In this document: in pieces, positions 47,894 to 61,671 of the stretch
Numbering within the stretch: position 1 is the first letter of the stretch
How the letters are laid out: each line of letters opens with the position of its first letter
NCBI GenBank assembly: GCA_029582265.1
Contig: CM055828.1
Location: forward strand, 1,302,001 to 1,366,000
Reading direction: 5' to 3'
Length of the DNA stretch: 64,000 bases
DNA from: Zoroaster sp. YZ-2022
Lineage: Eukaryota > Echinodermata > Asteroidea > Forcipulatida > Zoroasteridae
Position numbers and translations under genes: made by a program
Notes under the pieces: model-generated
What the model saw: the letters and a program-made list of their open reading frames with translations, nothing else
What the model was told of the DNA's origin: nothing
Database searches by the model: none

Positions 47894-48968
47894 TTACTTC
47901 GATCCCCATTTGTTGATACTGTACAATATGTTGGGGTTAATTGTTGTAAATCAAGGCCTATGTAAAATATAGTCAAATTTTCAAAAAAAATAGTGTAAAA
48001 TTGTATTTAATGGTGAAATTTATGATGAAAATAAGTGTTTACATGTAAAAAAAAAAAAACCTAAAAAAAACAATCAGTCCGAGTTAAGTCAAGTATTCAC
48101 AAAGTATGTCTGCACGTCACATAGTGAGCACAAAAGCAAGCACAAGATATAACTACGGTGAACAGTATATGTACATTAGATCTGCACAATGAATGTACAG
48201 GTAGCTCTTGGAAATGTTAATTGTTACAAACATTAAGACGAAAGCAACATGTTGATGTTGGAACAAGGAAGCTTAACTGAAGAGGAACAACTGTCTGAGA
48301 TGATCCCTGAAACCCTGGTTCCTTTCAGCTTGGTGTGGGACCATCACCAAAGTCCTTGAGGGGAAATGCAACTGTCTGGTATCTGGCATGTGAGTGATTA
48401 ATGGGAGCTTAACAAAAACCATTGTTGGACTATTGAAATGCTGCAAAGGGGATGTGTTTTGTTACAAATGTGGTACTGCAAAAACTTTCATGGCACTTGC
48501 AGCCATTTTGAATGAATCATTAATTTAATGTATGTGTAAATCATTGAGGGTTGTTATTTCTTTTCCACTTAATGGGATGAATTAATCATGAGACATGAAT
48601 TCCTCATTTGGGTTGTTTCTCAAATACAGATATTGGAATTAAATTGCTCTTAACTTGATTCTTTTCCAGTACAATATGATCATCTAGAGATAACAATGTG
48701 GTGAGTGGATATAATGTATCACCATGTGTATTTTTGATTATAAATTAGTTCCAAATGACCAGTGATGTTAAATACTTAATACATGTCATACCTATGTCAA
48801 AGTTATCTTATACAAGAATGTATACATCTGCTTTTGGGAAACTCTTATCTGGCATCTTACCTTCATTTTCCCTTCCACCTTATATTTGAATTAAATTAAG
48901 AAACTGTTTTGATAGAAACAAAAATAACTCACTTCCTGTTGCTGATTGCTTATCAAATCAATCTTTAA

Positions 48969-48988
48969 AATAAAAACATAAAAATAAA
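48969..48988 (+). terminator. Candidate polyadenylation signals of Frizzled
   Basis: Two AATAAA hexamers 14 bp apart, with TTTTGTCTATGCTTGG downstream, about 1.6 kb after the stop codon. Not proven. Confidence 0.25.
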
Positions 48989-48990
48989 GC

Positions 48991-51900
48991 TTTTGTCTAT
49001 GCTTGGAATGATGGCAAACAAACCTCTTGTTTAAACGAAGCACTGTGTAATTGCTTCCACAATGTCATGCTGCTCTGTTGATAACTCGGGTACAAAGGTC
49101 TAACCCATAGTGCATGTTCAGTCGTCGGTCGTTTCTGATCAAGAAATAACTTCTGCTTCAACAAACCCAGCCTGACCTCTGCTAGTGTGCTTCATCCGTC
49201 ATTCCTTGTATAGATAAAAATCAGTTAAGTCAGGCAGAGAAAATGTGAGACATTAAAATGAAGAATGAAAACAAATTGCCTCAAGGCAAACAAAAAATTG
49301 AACTGTAAATCCACATTACTTTTTGGGTAGGCGTAAGACGAGAAATTTTCAATTGCTGTTGCTGAGAAGTGTTACTTAAGTTTTAGACATGGCATGTTCA
49401 TTGTGATTTTTCTGTATGCGAAATTTCAGCTTTAGAAAAAATTAAAAAAAAAAAAACCAAAACCCCCCCCCCCCCCCAAAAAAAAATGCACTCACAAGTG
49501 AATGAATTCTAAAAACAATTGAAGATATGTAGTTTTTTGTATCGTGGATCAATTTACTGTACTTAAACATCATGACTCAACCAATTGATGTTAATATTTA
49601 ATAGTTTATGGGTTTTGGTCACTGTCCTCGGATAATGTGATGATGATTATTGAAGTCAAAAGTGACATTTATTTTATTTTAATAGTCCAAAACTAAGATG
49701 GATTTACACAAAAAAATAGTTCTATGGTGTTTGACAATATGCTAATCTTGGAGGGGTAACTGAAGAAGTAGAAAGAAGATCAGAGTGCTTTTTCCCAATG
49801 TATTTTGTTTCACTGAAAGAACATTTGAGGGTTCAATCAGTGTTCAGGAATGACCTTTATATGCAGGGATGACCTTTTTATGAAGGCCATTGCCCTGATC
49901 CCCAACCAACCAGTTTGAAACTATAGATTCCAAAACCTCATTCCTGCAACTTTTCAAACTTCAAATTCCCATCACCTGTGCTTAAATTGACATCCATCTT
50001 CTCTGAATTTTCTGCTTGGGAGATCAATTTCTCAAGTCTCTAGGGCAGGCACACTGAGAAGGAATTTTTCAGGGGCTTAAAGGGCCAGTACACTAACCCT
50101 GTCAATTCTGTCACATTGGTGGTGATTAATCAATTTATGAGTCTAATGAAATTTGTGTAATTGGAAGTCAACCTTTTACATAATTATTGTCCAGATTTTT
50201 ACTTAAGATCCAGTTGTGTATTTCCACCTTGTTATGATTGGAAGGAAATGTTTGGAGAATTATTATCAGACAAGGAAAAAATTATGAAAATTGTACTTTT
50301 ACCATTCAGTGAATAAGCACCATTATGATGCCATTTTTTTGGTGATGGATGGATAGATTACTTTATCTTCAGGGATATCAGTATACAATTTCAGGCATTA
50401 CTGCACAGGTTACACCTTACAGTACATTATTATAAATCTAAAATTGATCCTTTTTTCTGTACTGTAGATATTTTGTACATTTAGAAGCTTATTAGAGTTT
50501 TAGGTTCTATAGCAGATTTTAAGTTCTTTTGGTACAAATCTGTGCTGATTTGAAAATAAGTGCACCTCTGGGACAGTCGGAATTGTTAATTATGATCAGC
50601 TGGTGGACAAAATGGGTGGGGGATTGATTGAAAGAGGTGTTTGTTTAACAGAGTACAATGGTCCCAAATGTAACAAATTGAGACACACAGGCAGGCTATC
50701 ATATTGTTGAGATGTTATTCCCATGGTGTTATTGTGGTTCATGTTAACACTGAGCTTGTGTAAATAACGCGCCATCTACATGCCTTGTATGTGAATAGGC
50801 TAGACTGGGATACTATACAATGGGCAAATGTGTGCAACATATTTGCTAATTTTTATATAAAACAAATACTAAAAAAAAGATAATATTTATTGATATTTTG
50901 GCTGATAACAAAGCGTCTTTATGTTAGTGGTTTTGTATTAGTCATCACATGAGTATCATTCCACTTCATTATTGAAAACAATACCCACAGAAATATGTAC
51001 TGCTAGATTGAAAAACTCTCAGTTGATATCAAAGAATACTTAATAAAATAATGGCCATTGTTATTTAAATACTGTCAAATGACAATGATGTTAAACCTGA
51101 AAATATGTTTGTATCATTGGTTTAGTAAATTAAGTTCACATTTGTTGATGTTTTAACGCACTTTGTAAACATATTTATTTCTTACAATTCAAATTAACAA
51201 TTCAATTCAAATACAGTCATCTAGGTCGTCCTCAGACGAGCCCAAATACAGTACTATTCATCTATTCAATACAGTACAGTTTTGTCATCCTGACAAAATA
51301 AGTGTTTGTTCAGGTGAATATTGGATGAAGAGAAATACACATTTTAAGAAACCTTAACCTTGATTTGGCAAAATGTGATGAAAAATTATTGACAGTCTGG
51401 TATCTGGGTGTTACTCACAACTTTAATTTGTATGTGCACAGTCAAGATACCAGACAGAAGTGATGGCTATCATATGAGACAACAGATACTGATTTAGATA
51501 TGTACAGTACATGCATATGGAAAACTCCCAGACATCCATGACCATGATAACAATAACTTAGAACTCTCTTGTCACCATTTTGATCCACCATCAAGTTTTT
51601 TGTTTGGAAAACCAGTGAACCATAATCTTTCACAATACCTAGATTTAATATTTCTTTGTTCAGGATTTGTTGACACTCACTAGTTATGCAGCAGCCTACG
51701 TAGGCTATGAATAATCATAGTCTGTAGTACTAATACATGGTGAGTGATACACTGGGGACTGGGTTTGTTCTTGGATTTACATTAAGATATTTGTTGGAGA
51801 TCTCTGATAAACAAATTAACCCAAGCTTAAATCCTACGCTGATCAGTAGTTTTTAAGTTCAAAAATGTTCTTCACAAGCATCAATATCTTGAAATATTCT

Positions 51901-54900
51901 TAATTAAATAGCCAATCTAGTAACAGTACCTTTCTTTTTAATTAATAGTTGCAGTGAACAAGAGAATAAGACACTGGAATTAACTGAGTAATTTACTGGT
52001 TTGATACATATACAGACATATAATACAAATGAAGAATTATCATCATGGTATTTATTACTTGAAAGAGATGCCATGCTTTGGTTGTTATTGCTCTACATGA
52101 CACGCTTGAAGGGTTATTTTCATAATGTATACATGTCAAACATAACACAAGTGTTGCTTATGGCAAACTGAGTTATTTATGGTGTATCTCAGCAGTAAGG
52201 AACCTTACTGCATAACTTATCCTTGAGGTCTGTGGCTCATGTAAAGCTGGATTTGGTTATACAAGGATGATGAAAGAATAAAGATTCACAATAAGTAATG
52301 TTTACTGGAAAAAATCCAGTGGTGTTAATGCCAATATGTGTATGTGCAAATCTCAAAATCCTTTTTAATGATTCAGTAACCCATAATCACACGTCATAAA
52401 CAGACATTTATTCACTCTTATGTCAAGTGTAGATCAAAGACCATAGGCTTGGAAATATTTCTTTTGTTGTTTTCAAGCCAAAGTTTTTAGCTTTTGATTT
52501 TTAATCATCTTTATAAAAAATTGTGGTGCTTTTCTGTTAATATTGTTTGTACAGTACACCATACCTTTATATGTAAAGCTTTTGCCAATGACCTTTTATT
52601 GTATATTGCTGTAAAACATTGCATCTGTGTATTTATCAGAATACTATTTTACAATAAAAATAAAATATTCACCTATGTGAATTGTAATTGTTCATTTTGC
52701 CTTGAGTTTTTACCTTAATGCTGTCCATCTAAGTTAACTCAATTTATTGCTTATATATCAAATGTCAAAATGATAAGCTAAAAAAAAAATTGAATTAAAA
52801 CTGAAAAAAACCCACACTTTTCAAGTTATAGATATGTATACAAAAGTGATAATGCAGTCATTTATATTTGTATTTTCAAAGCTGCATAGCCACACCATGA
52901 AGGTTCATGACAAATAAACAACTGTAATCCATCGATGACACTCATAATATTTCCAGTTCCGATCTGATCCCATGTCCTGCTGAAGTTAGTTTATCTATTG
53001 CACAAAAGTCTAGTGATTCTAAACAGGATCTGTCACCTTAAAAATTATCCTTGGTGGCTGTTTTATTTTGTTGGTTATGGTTACGAACACAGTGACCAGT
53101 GTCGTGTTTTTTTTGATGGACAAAAATAACAAGGACACAATAATCTTGGAAAATTTGCATTTTGCAGTTGTAATTTAGTTTAGAAACAACACCTTGTCCT
53201 TTTTTCTTCCATTTTCATTTAAGTCTCTTCAAAATTACTTAAACTCTGTGAGGCCAATATGTCATATTTTTAGTTCAGATACTGTGAAAGCAAACCCAAT
53301 TTGTCACTTCTCGGGCTGATTTTCATCGCTTTTTTCATTTACATTTATTATTTCAACATTGATTTATGAAAAGCCCTTCTCTCCTGGAACATGTGCTTTC
53401 AAAAGACTATAATGACAGAAACCATAGAAGCATAACTACAAACCAGAGGTGAATGAGAAACCCATTGAGTTCAATCAGGTCCAATCCTTCTGCAGCAGCA
53501 CAAACCACTCCAGAATTATCTCAAGTCTTTTGTCGGTGGCTTTTGCCACAACAGAAAGCCCATTGCTCGGTCTGAACAACTCGCCCACCAAAATTGCGCT
53601 ATTCACAATTTATCACAAGTTGGGTTTGGGGCTTTGTCACGTTTTGTTTATCTAAGCAGAGTTTACAGAATGATTCACATGCGTTCATGGCAGGCGGGCG
53701 TCTTTTGGCCTAGGCCAGTGAAACCCAGGGGTCGCAACCTTTAAAATTGGTAATTTGTCATGACATGCCTCAATTCTGTCTGAAAAGAAATACATATAAG
53801 AAAAGGCCAACTTATATATTCACTCTCCAAGGCTATTGGCAAAATTTTGCACCACTTGGTGGGGGATTTTTTGACACAATTTTATTCATGTATAACTATA
53901 AAAAATAACACTCGAAGAATAATATCATGGTGAGACAACATGGTAAGTTTTTGTAGTCAAAGAAAACTATGTTCAGCTGTGTAATATAGTAAGGTACCCA
54001 TGTAAATATGTGAAAAGAAAAGGGGAAATTCTGCTTCAAATATTTGAAGGGAAAGTGGAAGAAGGAAGTCAAACATGGTAAACAACAATATTTAGTGTCT
54101 AATATTTGCACAGACATTTGGCTATCACCACAGGTATTTCAATTGTATTTCAGTATGTATGAGTTATACAATTTTAGGTAATTTATTTAATAGAAAATAC
54201 ATACTGGGTTCTGAATTTCAACAATTAAAATAATTTCTTAACATAATCTGCAGTACTTTTTAGTCTCCCAAAATCCCATATAAACATTTATTTTACTTTG
54301 TTGAGATTAATAATAGTAATGTTCAATTTCTCCGATTGACATGGTTAATGCCCATCCTGTTTTAAAAACTGTTCCATGCTAGCCGATTGATATGAAACAG
54401 ATTATGACCTTTATTTCAGGTGCTTTGTTGGTATGGCATATAATTATATCTCTTGACAAAGCAAATCTCTAAATAATATTTCGTACTGAAGTGTAATCTG
54501 GGTGAATGTGAATGAATCGATGTGTGTATAAATATACTGTGAATGTGTATATAATCAAACAGAGTATGACTAAATAATTATGTAAAATATTGTACTCAAA
54601 TGAAGCATTATTCAACTTTTTGTTGTGTAAATTACATGTATGATATAATAGTACACATAGATAACAGTTGTTAGCCTGCATAAAACTCATCAAAATTAGA
54701 TTTTAAAGTGTTTCAATAGAGCAAATAATTTGGCTACAAAGAAATAGTTACTGCATTCTCGTATGATGAAAAATTGCCGTAAAAATGGTGGGTAATGTTA
54801 AAAATGTGTATGAGGTTATGTTCTGAATATATGAGGTGAAAGTTAGGTTGTCATGGAAACAAACCAATTGTCAGAAGGCTTTAAAAAAAATCACCTACTG

Positions 54901-56903
54901 CTTCAAATAATTTTAATACCTGATTACCTGTAATAAAAATATGTGTCATTGTTTATAATGAGATTCAACAGGAACAGATGACTGACACATTATTGATGTA
55001 ATGTAGCTGTCATCATTTTTCAGTAGGAAAAAAGTCAGTTTGTGATTTGGAAAACCTAATTTCTTTTGTAAATTCATCTTTTGTAATTATAAATCCATCT
55101 TTTGTAATTATAAATCCATCTTTTGTAATTATAAATCCATGCATAACAAAGGAAATGGAAGAAGAACAAAATCTAAAGTTGTAATAATCCACAGACCCAG
55201 TACATTAAAAAATTACAGAGGTTTGGTGATGATGTTTTGCTAATTATTTAATTATTGGAACATAAGTATTCATTGTAATTTTTAGTAGTTACTTATCAGA
55301 ACCTAACTATTGAGTCTGTATATCACACAAAATTGATTCTTTATTACAAGTTACGCATTTTTGTTCTTGTTTACTGTTTATATTTCTTTATATTTGCTAC
55401 CCTTTTGTGCAAAAAGAATTGTTGCCCATTCTTGTTAACAAATGGTGATATAGAATGTATACATTAAAACATTGTTTTCCTGAAATTATATTGGTTTTAT
55501 AAACCAGTTGTTTGAGTGAGGAAAAAGTGAGGCCGGAAATCTTTTAGAATTTGTTTTTGCAAATACCCTCTTACTCTTTCAAAGTTTTTCCAAGTTTGTA
55601 CTAAATATATCTTTGACTGTTATTTCTTATGTACATTTGTATTTAATAAAATATGTTCTTTTTGTAAAACAAGAAATCCTCATGAACATGAGGAAGTATA
55701 TATGGGGATTAAAACATTATGTTCTTGAGATTTCAGGCTACTAACATGACAGTGAATTGTTATACCGTTCAACTTTTTGAAGTTGTTGTTTAAAAAAAAA
55801 CACCTAGTAATTATTCAGTTGACCATAATATTATTTTAATTGCTCGTATTTTTCATTATTTTACCGCCAATTTTCATCTGATTACCATTTTCCATGTTGA
55901 AAGTAGGCTGGTTGAAAGTAAAAAAAATACTTAAACATTACACTTTCCAGTCCACACAGTATTTTTCAGGAGTATGTTTTACAAATTAACAATATTTAAG
56001 TCCGGCATTCATGGCACCTCATTAATTGATTTTACCCATTTTGTAACTGGTAAACCATGATTTTTAAGTAAAATATACAATTTCAATATAAAAATTATTT
56101 GTTTCCCTTCTTCAATGGAAAATATAAATTTTTCGATTTAAAACAAAATTGACGGTAAAATATTAGAGCAAAGAGGCAGAATACCTTTCAGGAATTTGTT
56201 ATGTTCATTTTGCCTGTTTTCTTGATCATGGATCAAATTCTTTGTGAGTTCTGAGTTGCATCATTTAAATTGATTTGATTATATCTTGTGGGATTCAAAT
56301 TATTCTTTGCATAATCTCTCTGCTTATATAAATTTGGTTCTTTTTAAAAGATATCTGATCATAGAGTTATCCAAATTAACAAATCAATAACTTTTGTCAT
56401 TAATCTTTCTATTGTCTAAAGCATAGTCTATTATGTAAATTAGCTTGTACAGTGTAGTGAGCATCAGCTGCCAAAATGTGACAAATAAAACTGCTGTACT
56501 GGCCGTGTTTTCAAATAATTGTTTCAATTTATGCTTTATTTCCATCAAACTTATTGTCTGTTTTTAAGATTTATCAATAATACAAACCATAAGACTGGAT
56601 AGTTCAAACAAATTATCTGTTTACCCTTAACACCAGTAGACGTAAGACAGAATCGTACAAAAACCCAAATATTTGTACTAAAGATGAGACTAAAAATGTA
56701 AAATAATGCATAGCCCATTTTAATTTGTATTCAAGATATATTTACATGTAAATAAGATACTCTCATGATATAAAGGGCTCATTTAACTTGAATGTTAACA
56801 TACTCAAGCTCATACTCAGTTACTTGACCAGAAACCAGTCTGGCAGAAAATATGAACTCCGTGCGGATCACATGACATCATGTGATATTCTGTATCCATT
56901 GAT
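48991..56903. other. Non-coding stretch downstream of Frizzled
   Basis: About 8 kb with no recognisable gene. It contains a poly(C)-poly(A) junction at 49463-49486, a less AT-rich patch at 53440-53660 and a 21-bp tandem repeat at 55061-55140. Confidence 0.5.
55061..55140 (+). repeat. 21-bp tandem repeat
   Basis: Three perfect copies of CTTTTGTAATTATAAATCCA plus one degenerate leading copy. Confidence 0.9.
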
Positions 56904-57090
56904 GACCTCATCTTGACATGTTTTATCTCACACAAGACGGTACCTCATTAGACATGTTTTATCTCACACAAGATGGTACCTCATCTTGACATGTTTTATC
57001 TCACACAAGACGGTACCTCATTAGACATGTTCTATATCAAGCAAGAGGGTACCTCATTAGACATGTTCTATATCACACAATACTAGGACC
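56904..57090 (+). repeat. 36-37-bp tandem array, five copies
   Basis: Units starting GACATGTTTTATCTCACACA (56915, 56951, 56988, 57024, 57060). Each contains a GGTACCTCAT box except the last, which is degenerate. The last two carry TTCTATATC. Confidence 0.88.
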
Positions 57091-58990
57091 TCAGTACACA
57101 CTTGATCCCTAGCTTTTTCCTTGGCTCTTGAGGTATTTTCATTTCTTGTTATTTTTCCTTCACTCAACTCAAAAGGTCAATGCCAAATCTGCCACTGGAG
57201 GCCTGGAATGGGTGTGTTTTGACAGACATATGCAGCACAAATGCTCTAATTGAGGCTTTCTTGGGCCCTATGGTTACTTCCTGGGTTTTTATGATTCCCC
57301 CCTGAGGGCCTTAAAAATGGTCGTGGTACATTTCCAAGGTTGCAACTTTGCTGTACCACATTTATCATAACTACTGGGTGAATTTGTTTATTGTATAAAA
57401 GTTTAAAGGATAATCACATGCAAACGTGATATTGTCATGTTAAAAAATGTTTATACAAGCAGGTAGCTTGATCAAGACTTGACTTTCAGGAAAGAAATCT
57501 ACTTAGACAACAGGGACCTGAAATGACCTGAAATATTTGTACAAAAACTGTGCCCCCCCCCCCCAAAAAAAATTACAAAACACAAAAATACACAAGAGGT
57601 CTAGTAGACAGCTGCCATTTTTCCATTTACATGAAATTTGTGGTTACAGCAGTCTGTCTGTTTGTAATTTAAAAAATTGTTACCCCATGTTTAAATTCAG
57701 ACAAATGCCTTTTTTTAAATTTCATTGTGTGAATTACATGTAGCAAAGTTGAACTGGCACAAAGTTGTAGCACTATTTATTAATGGCATGCTCATTGTTA
57801 GAACAGCACCATTAACGTCGGTTGTACTTTTTAATAGATAAGAATTAGTCAACTGAAATTACTGGTGGGTTTGAGTATCTGTCCCTGTATCACCAAATCT
57901 CTGTACTTTGTGCTATTAAGTGGTCTTTATCAGGAGTCATTGGCAGATGTCCCAGGAAAAGCAACACAATTGTTATTGTCTCGAAAATGAAATTTAGACT
58001 TGAATGATGTACCATGAGTTGAATATGTGGTTTCTAAGTTCGGTCATTATTTGCTTGGGCTTTGCTATTATTACAAGGTACAAAGTGTTTGCTGGGGATT
58101 TTGATAATGTGTTTGTAATGACCATCACTTTATTGTACTTTTGTCGCATGAAAAAGGGAGTTGTGTTGAAGAAAGGAGAAATTGTTTGAATGTAATTTCA
58201 AATAATGGTTTTCAGGTGAGCAAAAAACATGAAAATCACTTTGGTTGGTTTTCAACTTGAACTTTTCATGAACCATGAATATACTTAATTGCGTTCTTTT
58301 TTAACATTTCAAGAGATTTAAAAAAAAAGAAGCAACTCTTTTGCTTTCATAGAAAATAAACACAATAACAGTTGAATTTAGGCTTCATGCATATGCATAT
58401 ATGGGTGATAAACAATTGATTTAATTTTGCCCTACACCAACATAGCACAATACATATATGTATTTGAAATAATATATTGCCTAGCCGGCCACCCTTACTC
58501 GGATGTCGGACCCCCACATATCAAACCAAACTCCAAGAAACTGTTATTCAAGTTTTTCCAAACCACAGACTTAGCTTAATCTGTACCCAGTGTGTATCGT
58601 GACCAGCCAGTCCAAACCACATGAATAGCTGGCTTTATTTGGCTTTGCAGTCCTTTTGTCTTGCCATTTACACGTGGTAATCATGGTTCATTCAGGTTAT
58701 AATAGTTGCCTTACCATGACTAGGGCCTGTTTGTTGTTTGCATTACCCTGCTTCTTTCTTCCTTGCATGAATGCTTTTTTGTATTGGCTTACATCCAGTC
58801 CTGCATAGGGCTGGGTTAATTGCATTTTGCACTCAAGTACTGTGTCAACATGTACCTTGTGAAAAAAAAAATGAGAGGGTTGGTATGGCAGCAAAAAGTT
58901 AATAAGATCATAGAACTGTGTCTTGGCTAGTCAGTGATAAGACAGATTTTGTATACCCTTGTTAATTTTTACTCAAGGAAGCCAGACAAG
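57091..58990. other. Non-coding stretch
   Basis: No recognisable gene. A poly(C)-poly(A) junction lies at 57553-57572. Confidence 0.5.
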
Positions 58991-59867
58991 AGCCCTTTTC
59001 ACACGAGCACCGATAACAAAGGTCCTTGGTAATGGGCGCCAGTTGTCTGTCACCTCGGTCGTTTGCGATTTTTTAACAAACTTTCACACGACTTCCCACT
59101 CACGCCAAAACGAACGTCCCTCGTTTTCCATGGAGGGTCAAAAGTCATGATTGTGCATCCAATATTTCACTGGTACCACGCGCAGAGCTTATTCACTGAA
59201 CGCTTTCTTCTACGTTACCAGTGGTTTTCCCGTGAAGATATACACGTGCGAAGTCAAACGTTACTTTCTCCCACATTTTGTTTTCATTTCCTTCCCATTT
59301 CCCGACAATTTTATTCTCATTTTATTATGGATATTGAATCAAGTATACTTGCAACAATTACGACGGATTCACAGAGTCAGATTTCTAACGTAAGGCCATC
59401 CAACGAGAAAAATAAATAGTTGTAAGAATTCTTCTTCTGGAATCCTTTGCTCTTTTCGACGATTTCATGGACTCAAATTCTTTCATGAAATTCAAGAGAA
59501 GTAGCACGAATGTTATTTCTTCGGATGTGTCGCAATCTTGGAAGGACGTACAAGTTGTTTACCCAACACACATCCGGGATTTATTGCAAGCTGATTTAGT
59601 GACGTGTTCTGCGCATGCGAAATGATACCGCCAAAGCAAGGAGGGTCCCCTGTTTGGGCGCACTAAGCGTTTCACACGACCTATCGTGGCGATTTTAACA
59701 TCGTTGCGATTTTTTGGAGGAGGTCTCGATCTCTGTTATAAATAACGAGGGTCCGTGGTAATTATTTAACAAGGATAGCTTTCACACGACTGGGATTTGC
59801 TATTTTTTAACATGGATGCGATTTTTAGTCAAGGTCCCTTGTTAAAACGGTCTCGTGTGAAAGGGCC
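58991..59867. mobile_element. Harbinger-like non-autonomous element, copy 2
   Basis: 877 bp with the same inverted ends as the element at 4395-5203 (AGCCCTTTTCACACGAG and CTCGTGTGAAAGGGCC) and long shared flanks. The middle (about 59416-59547) is unrelated to the matching position of copy 1. No clean TAA duplication is visible on the left side. Confidence 0.8.
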
Positions 59868-61316
59868 TAAATTTGCTTTTGAACAAGCACATGCTGAGGG
59901 AAATGTTTGGATTGGTAACAAAATCAGGAGTTATCTTGGTTTGTATTTTCCTGATGGATTTTTGTTATTTTAAATTCATGTAAAGACCAACAAAATATTC
60001 CCAAAATAAGTCCCCGTGATAAATTTTACATAAATTCTAACGATACATTATTGCTCAAGGTTGAACACAGCACTCAAACGCTTATTTTTGTAGACTGCCA
60101 ACTGTTGCCTGATCACATGTGCATGCATTGATTATAGGTATAATGGTAAAAGTGTCATTTGATAAACATTACAATGGGGGAAATCATTGCAGCCAATCAA
60201 AGATCACACCCAACAGATAATTTACATATTACACATACCTCCTGAAGCTTCCCATAACAAAGGATGCTTGGAATATCTGTTAAAATCCATCTTCAGAACG
60301 CTTTCTTCACACAAAGAAGGATCAATTAACATCACTTTGCTCAGCTGTCAATGCTTATTACTCTATTTTTCCATACTGTTGCTGACTCTTGTACAATGAA
60401 CATTGAATAAAACAGACAAAGAATTTTTTTTTTTTTTTTTTTTTTTAAATTTCTGTCTAGATCGTAATTTTGTTTTCCTCACCTAAATTTGTGAGGTTTG
60501 TTGGGTTATGTTTGTATACATCATGGAATAAGACCAAATACACCACTTTTTTCACCAGAAATGCAGTTATAGATATTTCCACAAAGTGTTTATAACCAGT
60601 GTGTTAATCATCTGTTATATCATTATTATTATTATTATTCACACTGTACTGCATGATGCCATTATTTTGTTAAATCATTGAATATTATGTCAACTCTCAT
60701 GGGAGATTTTTAATGCTTGACCACAGCAAAATGTTGATATACTTGCCAAGGTATATCTAGTGCACTTAAAAGTCAAACACTGTCAATTAAACCTTAAGTG
60801 GTGTAAGTACATTTACAGATCAAAATGAGTCGACCATTTTTGACTGGTAAAAGCATTGTCTTCTATTGGTCAGGGTGGCCAAAATGACAGTAAAACCGGT
60901 CAAAAATGCCCCTGTGTGCACATTTGGGTCAAAACAGGCAGTTGACTGATTTTGACCTCTATAGCAACTTCCCACTAAAGTGCAGCTAGAGTAGGAGGGT
61001 TTTTAATGGTTATATTCTACTGTTCTCAATATCATGCACATGCTGAGAATTACATAAAAGTCTCCCATCGACATGGCATGATTTATCATATACATGTACA
61101 TAGTAAGCAAATAAATAAACATCCTCTTTGGCTTTTAGACTGAGTTACATGTATTTACATGGAATTGTTCAATACTGAACTGACACCAATACATCTATAT
61201 GAGGTCTACACCTTTGCAATTCATTGCCCTTACATAACAAGTTCTCAAAGAACCATGCTTTCAGACCATGGAGGTAGAATTACCCAGTCACTACCACATA
61301 CTTAAGACTACTTGGA
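59868..61316. other. Non-coding stretch
   Basis: No recognisable gene. A 25-nt poly(T) run lies at about 60424-60448, and a short ATT microsatellite near 60624-60639. Confidence 0.5.
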
Positions 61317-61671
61317 GTGTCGTGGCCGAGTGGTCTAGCTTACCGGACTCAAGTTCTGGTGTTAGCAGCAGAATATGGGTTCGAATCCCGGCCGTGACAC
61401 TTGTGTCCTTGAGCAAGACACTTAACCATAATTGCTTCTCTCCACCCAGGGGTTAAATGGGTACCTGTGAGGGCAGAGTTGGTTGATTAGCCCTATATGC
61501 GCTGTAATGGCAGCAATTGAGCTGTATACTCCCCAGGGAGCTGAGATGGTTTCAGGAATGATTTATGAGCCTTATGAGCAGGGGTAATGATATAATGCGC
61601 CTTGAGCACCACTTAGTTGGTGGATACGTGCGCTATATAAGTCCACACATTATTATTATTATTATTATTAC
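61317..61671 (+). mobile_element. tRNA-derived SINE with LINE-like tail
   Basis: The head (61317-61399) is tRNA-like, resembling tRNA-Ser/Leu: a box A region GTGGCCGAGTGGTCTAGC, a long variable arm, and box B GGTTCGAATCCCG. It opens GTGTC and closes GACAC, so the acceptor ends can pair. The body carries CCTTGAGCAAGACACTTAAC and CCAGGGGTTAAATGGGTACC, a core common in deuterostome and fish SINEs. The 3' end has GCGCCTTGAGC and GGTGGATACGTGCGCTA, then (ATT)n, closely resembling the end of the LINE at 1365. It was probably mobilised by that LINE family. Confidence 0.88.

Larger units (their letters stand above)
47383..48990 (+). other. Frizzled 3' UTR region
   Basis: AT-rich sequence after the stop. 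It contains a long imperfect hairpin at 47801-47893 and two AATAAA signals at 48969-48974 and 48983-48988 followed by a GT-rich stretch. The true transcript end is unknown. Confidence 0.45.

Noticed and set aside
61317..61399. Functional tRNA gene
   Set aside because: It has tRNA-like boxes A and B but is followed directly by a SINE body and (ATT)n tail. It is a retroposon head, not an independent tRNA gene.
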